The position numbers and the translations under genes were made by a program. From positions 97,013,650 to 97,077,649 of the forward strand of contig OY757011.1 of NCBI GenBank assembly GCA_963580285.1: DNA of 64,000 bases, written 5' to 3'. This DNA comes from Lucinisca nassula (taxonomy: Eukaryota > Mollusca > Bivalvia > Lucinida > Lucinidae). This document shows, piece after piece, positions 40,932 to 50,869 of the stretch (positions within the stretch are counted from its first letter, which is position 1; each line of letters starts with the position of its first letter). Under the pieces are notes generated by a model. That model did not search any database. It was not told the origin of the DNA and worked only from the letters and a program-made list of their open reading frames with translations.

Positions 40932-41001
40932 TCAAACAATGTAGATCCAGATCAGATTACTTCTGAAGAAGCCATCTGATCAAGACCTACATTGTTTGGC
41001 A
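40932..41001. repeat. 62-bp hairpin (family HP)
   Basis: CAAACAATGTAGATCCAG, ATCAGATTACTTCTG / AGAAGCCATCTGATC, AAGACCTACATTGTTTGG. Confidence 0.85.
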
Positions 41002-41077
41002 TTCAAATTGTGATTTTTTTTTCAATAATTTGCCTCAAACAATCCGATTGATTGATAATCAGTGATGGGTGTGGCAT

Positions 41078-41515
41078 TATAAGAATCTTATATGGGTGTG
41101 AGGGGTGGATATGAAAAATCCGCCCCAAGGGTCACTGTCCGGCATCACGAGGCTTGCCGAGTGATGCCGGACAGTGATCCCGAGGGACGGATTTTTATAT
41201 CCACCCCTCACACCCATATTGGATTCTTTTTCTTGCATACCTTCCATTTCTTAGCGCGGAATTTCAATGCTGCAGTCACTTCGGTTACCAACGTCCGCCA
41301 TATTGTGTTGACACTGCAGGAATGTAAAGTGACGTCACGGATCGTGCATGACGTCAACCTTAACGACGGCGCACACAAGGTCGTAATCAACCAGTGCATT
41401 TATCAAACACGCGATTATATTCGATTTGGGGTCGGAACACCAGGGTCAGAACATAAATTTCTATCCCAGGGTAAAATCGCGGATTTCCTTGTCTGGTGTG
41501 CAAGAAATTTAAATA
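41078..41515 (+). mobile_element. Family D element, copy 2
   Basis: Almost collinear with 37722-38160; the head hairpin is near perfect (GGGTGTGAGGGGTGGATAT and ATATCCACCCCTCACACCC). A minus-strand frame here is also present in copy 1 and simply reflects similarity. Confidence 0.82.
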
Positions 41516-41564
41516 TTCGGCAGGTCAAGGGTTAAGATCGTTGAAAGTCTGTGCATCTGTTACA

Positions 41565-42157
41565 CATTACGACAACACACCCATGTGACATAGTGCATTC
41601 TTTAATGCATGTATCTCCAAAATGGGCGGCCCCCACCCATCGGGGCTTGAAGAAATAGATTGGCTGCATGATGTTTCCACGCAGAGCTGAAACCGATGGC
41701 ACAAGGGTACTTGTAAAACGCTTAGAGGATCTAAGCCTGCCCAGGCAAAGCGGTGTGAGTCGGACCGTCAATGCTTATAAACCCTATTGGTTTCATTGGG
41801 CGACAGGGCTTGAGATGTCATTTTATCTAGATGTCGGGTAAAAGTCCAACACATTTGGAAGCAACGTGTCCAAAATGACATAAACAGTGTTGACGGGGGC
41901 GTTAAACGTCAAATCAAACAAACAAACAAATCTCCAAAATGTTTATTTTTCTTATGATAATCTGTGATATATTTTCTTATTTATACTGCAAACATAGGTT
42001 GTTGGTACTCGTTGGAATCGCCTCATTAAGGCTGTTCTAACGAGTACCCAAAAACTATGCCTTGGGGCAGAAATAACAAAACTAATGTATGGCCCTGTAA
42101 ACCACAGTTTCCTTCATATACATTGGGGTTATGATGGCCGTTCATTACACAGACATG
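41565..42157. mobile_element. Family B MITE split by a SINE
   Basis: CATTACGACAACACACCCAT at the left, core ACTCGTTGGAATCGCCTC, right end ACACAGACATGATGATG. The SINE sits in the left arm at ATCTCCAAAATG. Confidence 0.85.
41626..41924 (+). mobile_element. Family S SINE, full length, with 12-bp target duplication
   Basis: Starts GGCGGCCCCCACCCATCGG and ends AATCAAACAAACAAACAA. ATCTCCAAAATG, part of the family B arm, is present on both sides (41612 and about 41930). Confidence 0.92.
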
Positions 42158-42189
42158 ATGATGTTACATAATATCAATTAATGAATATT

Positions 42190-42495
42190 TCGGCCCCCGC
42201 CCATCGGGGCTTGAAGTAATAGATGGGCTGCACGATGCTTCCACGCAGAGCTGAAACCGACTGCACACGAGTATTGGTAAACCGCTTAGAGTAGCTAAGC
42301 CTGCCCAGGCAAAGCGGTGCGAGTCGGTCCGTCCATGCTTATAAACCCTATTGGTTTCACTGGGCGACAGGGCTTGAGAAGTCATTTTATCTCAATATCG
42401 GGTAAAAGTCACCCAAAATTGGAAGCAATGTCTCCAAAATGACCTATACAGTGTTGACGGGGACCTTAAACCTTAAATCAAACAAACAAACAATG
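42190..42495 (+). mobile_element. Family S SINE, full length
   Basis: GGCCCCCGCCCATCGGGGC, TGAAACCGACTGCACACG, GGTTTCACTGGGCGACAGGG, AAATTGGAAGCAATGTCTCC and a CAAA tail. Confidence 0.88.
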
Positions 42496-42600
42496 AATTA
42501 TATTGAAAACCTCAGTTTATATAGAGAAAAGAGGGTTTTGCAAGGGTTTACTCGTACATTATAAAATTAACCTTTATTGCTGCTCGAACAAATACATTAC

Positions 42601-42893
42601 ACCACGAAAACACGCCTATATAATTTTGATCCCCTTTAACCCCACTTGTACAGTATATAGTAAAACCTGAATTTTCAGGGGTTAACATTATTTTTTCTTT
42701 TTTTGCTCAAAAACATTATTTTTTCTTATTTCGCTCAAAAACATAGATTGTGGCCGAGACGGTTTTATCGAGTCCCCACAATCTATGTTTTGAGCAAAAA
42801 TAAGAAAAATACCAGATTTTTATCTGGAAATTTTCCACAAGTTTTGGGTGGCAAAATCTTCCAATACATTTGTATTGGCCTGTTTTCGCAACG
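42601..42893. mobile_element. Family A MITE
   Basis: ACCACGAAAACACGCCTATA to TTGGCCTGTTTTCGCAACGG. Core reduced (GGCCGAGACGGTTTTATCGAG). The block TTTTTGCTCAAAAACAT is locally duplicated (42706 and 42730). Confidence 0.82.
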
Positions 42894-42914
42894 GTAGGTA
42901 CTCGTAAGAATGGT

Positions 42915-43880
42915 TTGTTACAACGCACAATGAAGTATGTAGTAATTTCTTCATTTTGATTTTCTTATTTCATTATGCGTTGGCGTAGTCGACGCGAAAT
43001 GAAGTAAACATTATTTCATTTCGCGTTGATATGCACCATATCGACGCAAAATGAAGTAATGATGGAAGAACATAGCTGTCTACGAAAGGAGACCAAAGAC
43101 TTAGGAAGCAATACAGGTAAATTCCAATATAAAGGCCACATTTGAGACAGTTCAAAAGTGGTCTTTAAGACCACATTTGAACAGTCCCAAAGATGGTCTT
43201 CCACAAGCGCACACTGAATGTCGCAATCACAAAGAAAATGTAACTTTAACCTTCAAAATATGCTTTAAAAACAAAATTTGTCTTAATTTTAGGTGGCGGA
43301 ATTGCACTGTATTTGATTATGTTAGTAGAGTTACAACTGAACCCCCTACGGTATTTTGGTCTCATGTCTGATGTTTTTCCCTCATTTGTGTTTTAAAGCT
43401 CAACACATGATCATGTAGTGCACACAATAGTTGGGGTGGGAGACCATATTGGCTTGGAACAGTCCATAGCCCAGTTGTTTGTCCATCTATGCATCTTAAA
43501 ATGAGCGCGAGTGCATATAAACCATTTTGGGTTTAATTCGACGGCAGGGATTGAGATGTCATTTAATCTCAATGTCGGATAAAAGTCCAACAAAATTGGA
43601 AGCAACGTCTCCAAAATGACCTAAATAGTGTTGACGGTGACGTTAAACCTCAAATCAAACAAACAAACTGTCGACGCATAATGAAGTAAAATTAAGTATG
43701 CCACCTATCACCGCAAAATGAAATATTTCTTTCATTTTGCGTAAACCTCTTAGTTTCGACGCATAATGAAGTAAAAACTACATTTTATTTCATTTCGCAT
43801 CGACTATGCCAACGCATAATGAAGTAAAAATTTCAAAATGAAGAAATACTATATTACTTCATTATGCGTTGTAACAATGG
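42915..43880. mobile_element. Family F element with TTCATTATGCG repeats
   Basis: Inverted ends GTTACAACGCACAATGAAGT (42918) and ACTTCATTATGCGTTGTAAC (43855). About ten copies of CGCATAATGAAGTAA or its complement, with CGCAAAATG and CGCGAAATG variants, occupy 42930-43065 and 43668-43870. The interior holds a GGTCTTTAAGACC palindrome (43160, related to 51735-51937) and a SINE. Confidence 0.75.
43495..43668 (+). mobile_element. Family S SINE, partial
   Basis: TGCATATAAACCATTTTGGG, GAGATGTCATTTAATCTC and CTCCAAAATGACCTAAATAG, ending CTCAAATCAAACAAACAAAC. The head is replaced or very diverged. Confidence 0.75.
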
Positions 43881-43907
43881 CTTCATAACATAGGTAGAAC
43901 CCCCTCA

Positions 43908-44165
43908 CATTACCGTAACACATCCGTGTGACTTAGTCATTCTTATTTCCAAAATGGTTACTTTTCTGATGAAAATTTGTAATACTATAATTTTCTTATT
44001 TATGGTCAAAAATAGATTGAGGGTAATTTTTAGATCCGCCTCATTGAGGAGGATCTAACGAGTACTTTCAACCTTTGTCTTGGAGCAGAATTTAAACAAA
44101 ATATTGTATACCCTTGCAAAACTCAGTTTTCTGTTCATAAATTTGGGTTTAGACTTGTTATCGTG
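43908..44165. mobile_element. Family B MITE, degenerate
   Basis: CATTACCGTAACACATCCGT at the left; core TAGATCCGCCTCATTGAGG and GGATCTAACGAGTAC, with the same change on both sides of the stem; the right end is lost. Confidence 0.75.
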
Positions 44166-44363
44166 AATCGTGAGGCGGTTCTGACAAATAACAACTAGCA
44201 GAAACAAGCAAATATTAAACATATTCGCGAAAAGTATTTACTGAGCAGACTGATACATGTAGCAAGCCCAGAAGACAGTTTTATTGTGACAGTGTCCATA
44301 TACATGTAACTAGCACCCAATTACTATTTGGTCACGATCGGGGCTTAGAGATTGCGCTGCAGC

Positions 44364-44512
44364 ATTGCGAACACACGCCTTTTCAAATATTTTGAAAAAA
44401 AATACCCCCAAAATATGAAATTTTTCAGATAAAAAATATCTGATATTTTTCAAATTTCAGTTCAAATCATGGATTGTGTGAAATAGTTAGAACCGCACCG
44501 GCGAAGCGGTCC
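44364..44512. mobile_element. Family A MITE, left half
   Basis: GCATTGCGAACACACGCC, TTTCAGATAAAAAATATC, core GTTAGAACCGCACCGGCG / AAGCGGTCCTAATC; the sequence then switches to a SINE. Confidence 0.7.
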
Positions 44513-44660
44513 TAATCGCTTAAAAAGGTGTAAACCTGCCCAGGAAATGTGGTGTGAGTCAAACTGTTTCTTAAACCTTCACGGTTTCTTTGGGTGGTAG
44601 GGCTTGAGATGTCATTTCATCGCGATGTCGGGTAAAAGTCCCATTAAATCGGAACCAATG
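44513..44660 (+). mobile_element. Family S SINE, middle part
   Basis: CCTGCCCAGGAAATGTGGTG, GGGCTTGAGATGTCATTTC and CGATGTCGGGTAAAAGTCCC; no tail. Confidence 0.7.
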
Positions 44661-44676
44661 TCAGACCGTCACTCTC

Positions 44677-44949
44677 CAGAAATACATCAAGTGAAATGAA
44701 GGCCCCCCTAAACCCCAACTGATATAGAGAAAACTTGGGTTTATGGGGTAAACATTATTTTCCGTATTTCTGCTCCAAGACATAGTTTGTGGATACTCTT
44801 TAGAACCGCCTCCATGAGGCGGTTCTAACGAGCACCCACAACCTATGTTTGAAGTACAAATAAGAAAAATATGACAGCTTCTAAACAGGAAAGTAGCCAT
44901 GTTGGAGATGTGAAAAATGCACTATGTCGCACGGGTGTATTCTCGTAAT
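44677..44949. mobile_element. Family B MITE
   Basis: ATACATCAAGTGAAATGAAG at the left, core TTTAGAACCGCCTCCATGAG / GCGGTTCTAACGAGC, right end GCACGGGTGTATTCTCGTAATG. Confidence 0.82.
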
Positions 44950-44999
44950 GCCTAAATATTGTTGACGGGTACTTAAAACCTGAACAGCCTCGATGTCAG

Positions 45000-45250
45000 C
45001 ATCGATAGCGCAGTGGTTAACGCGTTCGATTTATGATCGAGAGGTTGTGCGTTCGAATCCGGCCACCGGTATCGAGGTATGTCCCTGGGCAAGACACGTT
45101 ATGACACTGCTCTACTCCACCAAGGTGTAAATGGGTAGCAGTGGTGTAAAAGCCACTGCCACTCTCTCTCTCGCGCGCGTGAAAACACCCGGAATGAGTG
45201 TTCGAGAGCGATTCAATAAGCCTGAAGGTTTCATCGCAATCGAACTAAAA
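45000..45250 (+). mobile_element. tRNA-derived SINE
   Basis: The head GATAGCGCAGTGGTTAACG (A box) and GTGCGTTCGAATCCGGCC (B box) look like a tRNA but lack a closed acceptor stem. The body continues CCCTGGGCAAGACACGTTAT, CTACTCCACCAAGGTGTAAA and GTGTTCGAGAGCGATTC, a conserved central domain typical of metazoan SINE superfamilies (which one is not certain). Confidence 0.85.
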
Positions 45251-45444
45251 TAAATTAGTATACTAAAACCTGAACACAAACAAAACCTTTAAAAAATAAG
45301 CATTGAAATCTCACAATGGCGTTACATTACGGACAACTACGGGTACATTAAGAAGTCTCCGTGGAGTACATTTGTAGTGGTCGAGCTACGCCCTTTATGA
45401 ACCAGGGGTCGAAAGTTCGATCTCGTGCTACTCCAGACCTTCGG

Positions 45445-45602
45445 GATCATCACGAAAAGACGCCTATATAATTCTGACCCCTTGAACCCCACTTTTATAA
45501 GTAAAACTGATGTTTACATGGGTAAACCATAGTTTTCTTAATACTACTCCAAAATAGAGATTATGGGAAATCGTTACAAGTGCCTCGATTAGGCGGTTCG
45601 CC
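45445..45602. mobile_element. Family A MITE, left half
   Basis: CATCACGAAAAGACGCCTAT to the core AAATCGTTACAAGTGCC / AGGCGGTTCGCC. Just upstream (45361-45435) a degenerate tRNA-like stretch holds AAAGTTCGATCTCGTGC. Confidence 0.7.
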
Positions 45603-45934
45603 TTGACAACGTGGCTCTTGTACATGTACTGACAGAGGTGAACAGGGGCAGTGCGTCTAAAATAATACTACAAATCTCAACATGCACTAGACTTTAGTGC
45701 GGACATGACAGTCACTACGGAACTGATCATACTTCTAAACTTTAGATTATGGTGTCACAAACTGACAATGACAGAAAAACATTTGGTCATTTATAACTCG
45801 AAATGAGTGGAGGTACATGCATCAAGTCAATTATTTGTCACTCTCAGGGGACCAATAACCAATAAGGTTAACCAATAACCAATAAGGGGAACTTCTCTGT
45901 CAGAATTGCCCTTACAACAAGTCAGCAGTACAAA
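45603..45934. other. Non-coding stretch, nothing recognised
   Basis: Only a short local repeat is visible (CCAATAACCAATAAGG twice, 45851-45885). Confidence 0.4.
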
Positions 45935-46155
45935 AATACCTGGCAGATTTTCCTGCCATTGTTCAAAGGGAGACAACTTTTAGGATTTCCTGTTCGCTTT
46001 TCTATAAGCACTGTCCCACTTAAAAGGGGTCTACTCTTAAACGAGCAAATTCTTTCCTTTAAGAGTTGACCCCTCCCTATTGACATGGGAGACAAAATAC
46101 TTCTACAGGAATTGCCTCCCCTGAAGGTGTATCCATTCCCCTTAATAGATTTTTG
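45935..46155 (+). repeat. Family Q repeat, copy 1
   Basis: CTGGCAGATTTTCCTGCCAT, GGGAGACAACTTTTAGG, a GGGTCTACTCTTAAAC / TTTAAGAGTTGACCC hairpin, and TGCCTCCCCTGAAGGTGTA. A second copy lies at 53836-54065. Confidence 0.75.
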
Positions 46156-46307
46156 GGTGTTGTGTCCTCTGAAATGACATCAGAATGAGTTTGTTTAAAA
46201 GAAAGTCTATCGGATATTGACATGCGTAGTACATGTATCATATTCATTAAACGATACGAAAACCTACCTTTAACCCTTATCCTGCTGTTCATGACAATCC
46301 CTACCTT

Positions 46308-46375
46308 TGAAAACAGTGTAGAACCAGATCAGATGGCTTCTTTAGAAGCCATCTGATCAGGATCTACACTGTTTG
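46308..46375. repeat. 62-bp hairpin (family HP)
   Basis: AAAACAGTGTAGAACCAG, ATCAGATGGCTTCT / AGAAGCCATCTGATC, AGGATCTACACTGTTTGTC. Nearly perfect stem. Confidence 0.9.
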
Positions 46376-46539
46376 TCATTCAGGTTTTGAATTGAATGAA
46401 AACATTATATCATATAATCTGATTGGCTGATAGTAAGAAATGGGTGTGGCTTATTCAAATATGCAGCAGGATAAGGGTTAAGTGCATGTAGATATGATGA
46501 TAATGAGCAGACGTAGCCGGTACGTAGTCTAATGAGAGC

Positions 46540-47350
46540 CAACTATCATTATGCTGGCATTTACCACAATGCACTGGTCGGAATGTGATGGAATGCTGGC
46601 ATTTATCACACTCACCACCTGACCGCACTGGACGAAATGTAATGAAATGTTAGCTGGTCTGAGCCTTCCCTGGCCATACACTGCACTGGTCGGAATGTAA
46701 TGAAATACTGGCATTTATCATACTCACCACCTGACCGCACTGGACGAAATGTAATGAAATGTTAGCTGGTCTGAGCCTTCCCTGGCCATACACTGCACTG
46801 GTCGGAATGTAATGAAATACTGGCATTTATCACACTCGCCACCCGACCGCACAGGACGGAATGTTATGAAATGTTAGCTCGTCTGAGCCTTCCCTGGCCA
46901 TACACTGCACTGGTAGGAATGTAATGAAATGCTGGCATTTTTCACACTCACCACCTGACCGCACAGGACGGAATGTTATGAAATGTTAGCTCGTCTGAGC
47001 CTTCCCTGGCTATACACTGCACTGGTAGGAATGTAATGAAATACTGGCATTTATCACACTCACCACCTGACCGCACAGGACGGAATGTAATGAAATGTTA
47101 GCTCGTCTGAGCCTTCCCTGGCCATACACTGCACTGGTAGGAATGTAATGAAATACTGGCATTTATCACACTCACCACCTGACCGCACAGGACGGAATGT
47201 AATGAAATGTTAGCTGGTCTGAGCTTTCCCTGGCCATACACTGCACTGGTAGGAATGTAATGAAATACTGGCATTTATCACACTCACCACCTGACCGCAC
47301 AGGACGGAATGTAATGAAATGTTAGCTGGTCTGAGCTTTCCCCGACCATA
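46540..47350. repeat. 112-bp satellite, about seven units
   Basis: TAGCTGGTCTGAGC (or TAGCTCGTCTGAGC) recurs at 46651, 46763, 46875, 46987, 47099, 47211 and 47323, exactly 112 bp apart. Each unit is itself two related halves: GGAATGTAATGAAATACTGG and GACGGAATGTAATGAAATG. The first unit is shorter. Confidence 0.95.
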
Positions 47351-47441
47351 CACATAAGAGAGATGGTCGTTAATCATATTGATCTTACCAAGCGAAAATG
47401 AGTCTTCTGCCATGCTTGCACAGGAGCGATAAAATCACATT

Positions 47442-47910
47442 ACAATGACACACCCGTGCGTCATAGTGCATTTTACATATCTCCAAATTGGCTACTTTTT
47501 TCTAATGAGGATCCGTGAATTTTTTTTCTTTTTATACTGCAATCATGTGTTGTGATTGCTCGCTCTATGTCTTGGAACAGAAATAAAAACAAAATAATGT
47601 ATACCCCTGGTTGATTTTTTTGTTTTTCGGCCCTTTCAAGATTATTTAACCCATATCGAGCCGACAATTAATCAGAGGTGGGCGAAAATCGGAGTACCCA
47701 GAGAAAAACCACCTGACCTTCCGTTGCAGAACTTGGCGTCTCACATGTGACCCGGGCCAGGCTCGAACCACAGCGGTGAAACCTAATGATTAAGAGTCAG
47801 TGCTCTTAACCACTAGGCCACGGAGGCCCGTTAATGTATACCCCTGTAAACTCTAGTTTTCTCTATATAAAGAGAGGTTTAGAGGGGTTTTCATTTCACG
47901 GATGATGTGT
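47442..47910. mobile_element. Family B MITE split by a tRNA-derived SINE
   Basis: ACAATGACACACCCGTGCG at the left, shortened core, right arm to TTCATTTCACGGATGATGTG. The SINE interrupts it at TAATGTATACCCCTG. Confidence 0.85.
47610..47832 (-). mobile_element. tRNA-derived SINE with 15-bp target duplication
   Basis: Minus strand: GGCCTCCGTGGCCTAGTGGT (A box), GCTGTGGTTCGAGCCTGG (B box), TTCTGCAACGGAAGGTCAGG, CTCTGGGTACTCCGATTTTC and an A/AAAC-rich tail. TAATGTATACCCCTG lies on both sides (47595 and 47832). A partial plus-strand relative is at 51155-51303. Confidence 0.92.
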
Positions 47911-48002
47911 CACGACACATGCTTGAAGAACTGGGATTCATATAGCGCACCGCAAAGACACTGGTCAGCTGATCAGTGTTTTGTTTTCCTTGCATATCCA
48001 TT

Positions 48003-48083
48003 ATGGCAACACATCCATGCTTCATAGTGAATTTTTCGTTCGAATGAGTACCCACAATCTATGTCTTGTAACAGAACTAAGAA
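48003..48083. mobile_element. Family B MITE, fragments
   Basis: TGGCAACACATCCATGCTTC then, after a deletion, GAATGAGTACCCACAATC and AACAGAACTAAGAATA. The sequence breaks off at a family D piece. Confidence 0.6.
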
Positions 48084-48165
48084 TATAAGAATCTTATATG
48101 GGTGTGAGGGGTGGATGGAAAAATTCGTCCCAAGGGTCACTGTCCGGCATCACGAGGCTTGCCGT
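48084..48165 (+). mobile_element. Family D element, head fragment
   Basis: GAATCTTATATGGGTGTGAG to ATCACGAGGCTTGCCG, that is, one arm of the head hairpin. It then switches to a SINE. Confidence 0.75.
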
Positions 48166-48320
48166 CGGACCGTCCATGCTTATAAACCCTTTTGGTTACA
48201 TTGGGCGACAGGGCTTGAGATGTCATTGCATCTCAATGTCTGGTAAAAGCCACACAAAATTGGAAGCACCGTCTCCAAAAAGACCTATACTGTGATGACG
48301 GGGATAATCCAAACAAACAA
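48166..48320 (+). mobile_element. Family S SINE, 5'-truncated
   Basis: TCGGACCGTCCATGCTTATA, GGGCGACAGGGCTTGAG, AATTGGAAGCACCGTCTCC, tail AATCCAAACAAACAAAATC. Confidence 0.82.
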
Positions 48321-48324
48321 AATC

Positions 48325-48592
48325 TATACAATGTATTTGCAAATTTTACGACCGAAACAACGAAAGTACAAGACGAATAACTGTAATGTTTTTCTTATCT
48401 CTGCTCAAAATATAGATTGAGGGTACTCGTTAGAACCGCCTTATTGAGGCGGTTCTAGCGAGTACCCACAATCTATATATAGACCAGATATAAGAAAAAT
48501 AAGGTATATGTATACCGCTGTAAACCCCAGATTTACTATATAAAAGTGGGGTTCAAGGGGGTCAATATTATTTGTACGTGTTTTTGTGATGA
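48325..48592. mobile_element. Family A MITE
   Basis: The left terminus is lost; TATACAATGTATTTGC, perfect core ACTCGTTAGAACCGCC / TTGAGGCGGTTCTAGCGAGT, right end TTTGTACGTGTTTTTGTGATG. A family B right-arm fragment follows to 48660. Confidence 0.8.
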
Positions 48593-48660
48593 ACCCCTGT
48601 TTTCTGTATATTAAGTGGGGTTTAGAGAGGTGTTCATTTCACGGATTTATTGCTCATATA

Positions 48661-49032
48661 GCGCACCGAAAAGACACTGATCAGGTGATCAGTGTGTGTG
48701 TGTGTCTTCCTTGCATGTCCGCACGCACCTTCTTGACACTCGCGGCTCATATGACGTATGTATGTATATTATAACAAAAATGTGTTTTATTTTTCATGCT
48801 GACCCGAATACATGTACATGTACACTATAGTTGGTCAACATAACTGTGAGTTTTTGTACTTTGATTTTTTTCGGTTTCGGATTATAGTTGTACATGTTGG
48901 TTTGCATATTTTCTTTCTATAGTATTGGAATGTAACCGAGCAAACAAATGTTTAAAACAGTAAAATCACACTATTAAGACCAATTGTGGGTCTGTCTGAA
49001 ATTGTCAGGTTTTTTGGATGGTCTTAAAAAGG
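48661..49032. other. Non-coding stretch
   Basis: GACACTGATCAGGTGATCAG near 48672 resembles 47955-47985. A fragment of the GGTCTTAAAA-type repeat lies at 48960-49030. No gene. Confidence 0.4.
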
Positions 49033-49336
49033 AATCATTACACCAACACGCCGTGTGACATGGTGCATTTTTTTCATATCTCCAAAATGGCTACTTTTCT
49101 GATGAAAATCCATGATATTTTTCTTATTTACACTGCAAATATAGGTTGTGGGTGCTCGTTAGAACCGCCTTAATGAGGTTGTTCCGCCTCAATGAGGCGG
49201 TTCTAACGAGTACCCACAACCTATGTCTTGGAGCAGAAATAAGGAAAAAATAATGTATACTCCCGCAAACCCCAGTGTTATCTATATAAAGTGGGGTTCA
49301 GGGGGCTGTTCTTTACACGGGCGTGTTTACATGATG
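49033..49336. mobile_element. Family B MITE, duplicated half-stem
   Basis: CATTACACCAACACGCCGTG at the left. The core reads GCTCGTTAGAACCGCCTTAA, GAGGTTGTTCCGCCTCAATG, AGGCGGTTCTAACGAGTAC, so one stem segment is repeated. The right end is CGGGCGTGTTTACATGATG. Confidence 0.85.
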
Positions 49337-49479
49337 AAGACCATTTGTGGGTCTGTCTGAAATTGTCTAGTTTGTGGGCTGGTCTTAAAAATGAATACAA
49401 ACTGAAAAGAAAACAATATTTTTATTGGTGGATACTAAGTCACTGGTATTTACATGTAGTAGATTACGTCGTGTCTTTT

Positions 49480-49783
49480 GTTTTTGTTTGATTTGAGGTT
49501 TAACGTCCCCGTCAACACTGTAAAGGTCATTTTGGAGACGTTGTTTCCAATTTTGTGGGGCTTTAACCGGAAATTGAGATGTAAAGACATCTCAAGCCCT
49601 ATCGCTCAATGAAACCAATAGGGTTTATACGCATGGACGGTCCGACTCGCATCGCTTTGCCTGGGCAGGCTTAGATCCTCAAAGCGGTTCACAAGTACTT
49701 GTGTGCGGTCGGTTTCAGCTCTGCGTGGAAGCATCATGCAGCCCATCTATTTCTTCAAGTCCCTTTGGGCGGGGGCTGTTCTT
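49480..49783 (-). mobile_element. Family S SINE, full length
   Basis: Tail GTTTTTGTTTGATTTGAGG, then AACGTCCCCGTCAACACTG, ending with the head GCCCATCTATTTCTTCAAG and TTTGGGCGGGGGC. Confidence 0.87.
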
Positions 49784-49960
49784 TGCTTATTTATACTCCA
49801 AACATAGGTTGTGGGTGCTCGATAGAACCGCCTCACTAAGTACCCACAACCTATGTCTTTGAGCCGAAATAAGCCAAATATACCCATGTTATCTCCAGTT
49901 TTCGCTGTATAAAGTTGGGTTTTGAGGGTTATTCATTTCACGGGCTTGTTAACATGATAA
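49784..49960. mobile_element. Family B MITE, right part
   Basis: ACTCCAAACATAGGTTGTGG, GCTCGATAGAACCGCCTCAC, and the right arm to TTTCACGGGCTTGTTAACATG. Confidence 0.75.
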
Positions 49961-50037
49961 AATCTTCATATGATAAAAAAAATGTATTGTACATTATGCC
50001 CATAACATATTAAATTAAAAAAAAAAAAAAACTCACC

Positions 50038-50343
50038 GAGCCGGTCTCGGTAGCTCAATCGGATGCGCGTCTGACTGGTGAACAGGAGGACGCGGGTTCG
50101 ATACATACCGGGGTCGGCAACATTATTTCGTGGAGATCGATCATTAAATCTTTTCAACGGTCATTCTCTCCCTTCCGTTGATTCAAGAAGGGCAGTTGTC
50201 GGTTTCTGGGAAAGAATGTGCACTGTACTGGTTAATCGCTTACGTATAGGCTTGCCCAGGAAAAGTGTGGATAGTTAAACTGACCGGCGCAAAAATGGCC
50301 TAAAAAGTGTTGACTAGGCTGTTAAACTCAAATACAAACAAAC
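50038..50343 (+). mobile_element. SINE with a tRNA head and a family S tail
   Basis: The head GTCTCGGTAGCTCAATCGGA (A box) and GGACGCGGGTTCGATACATA (B box) resemble an arginine- or valine-type tRNA. The 3' end AAAATGGCCTAAAAAGTGTT, GACTAGGCTGTTAAACTC, ATACAAACAAACAAATAAA matches the tail of family S, whose head is different. Confidence 0.8.
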
Positions 50344-50454
50344 AAATAAAAAAAACTCACCTAAGTTTCTTTCCACAAATTTCATATAAATGACTACTCA
50401 CGTAAGATCTTCCATTTACTACATGGTATTCATGTTACATGTTATAGCGGGACA

Positions 50455-50757
50455 TTACTGCACATCATGTGAACAAAGATAACCAGGGTTTACGGGGATA
50501 AACATTATTTCTCTTTTTTTTCCAGCTCCAAGCCCATCTGAAAATTTTCTCTCTTTTTTTTTTTTTTTTTTTTTTTGACGAAAAAGCTATAATGTATTTG
50601 AATAGGCGTGTTATCGTAATGTCAATGAGGCGGTTCTAAGGAGCACCCACAACCTATGTTTGCAGTATATGAAAAATATCATGGATTTTCATGAGAAACG
50701 TAGCCATTTGGGAGATGAGAGAAATGCACTATGTCGCACGGGTGCGTTATCTTAATG
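50455..50757. mobile_element. Family B MITE with an internal family A fragment
   Basis: ACATCATGTGAACAAAGAT at the left. A family A right-end piece (T-run, TGACGAAAAAGC, GAATAGGCGTGTTATCGTAATG) occupies about 50535-50622. Then come the core AATGAGGCGGTTCTAAGG and the right arm to GGGTGCGTTATCTTAATG. Confidence 0.7.
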
Positions 50758-50869
50758 TGTTTTACTCTTTAAGGGCCATGTATACACCTTCGGGGGAGAC
50801 AGATATTTTTAAATAATTTGTCTCCCCCTATCAATAGTGACTTTGTCGTAAAGGGAAGAATTATTTCCC

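Noticed and set aside
41092..41535. 147-codon ORF in family D
   Set aside because: It covers the head hairpin and repeat body; the first D copy breaks the frame.
45008..45075. tRNA gene
   Set aside because: A and B boxes are present but no closed acceptor stem, and SINE body sequence follows directly.
50040..50125. tRNA gene
   Set aside because: Same reasoning; it is the head of a SINE with a (CAAA)n tail.
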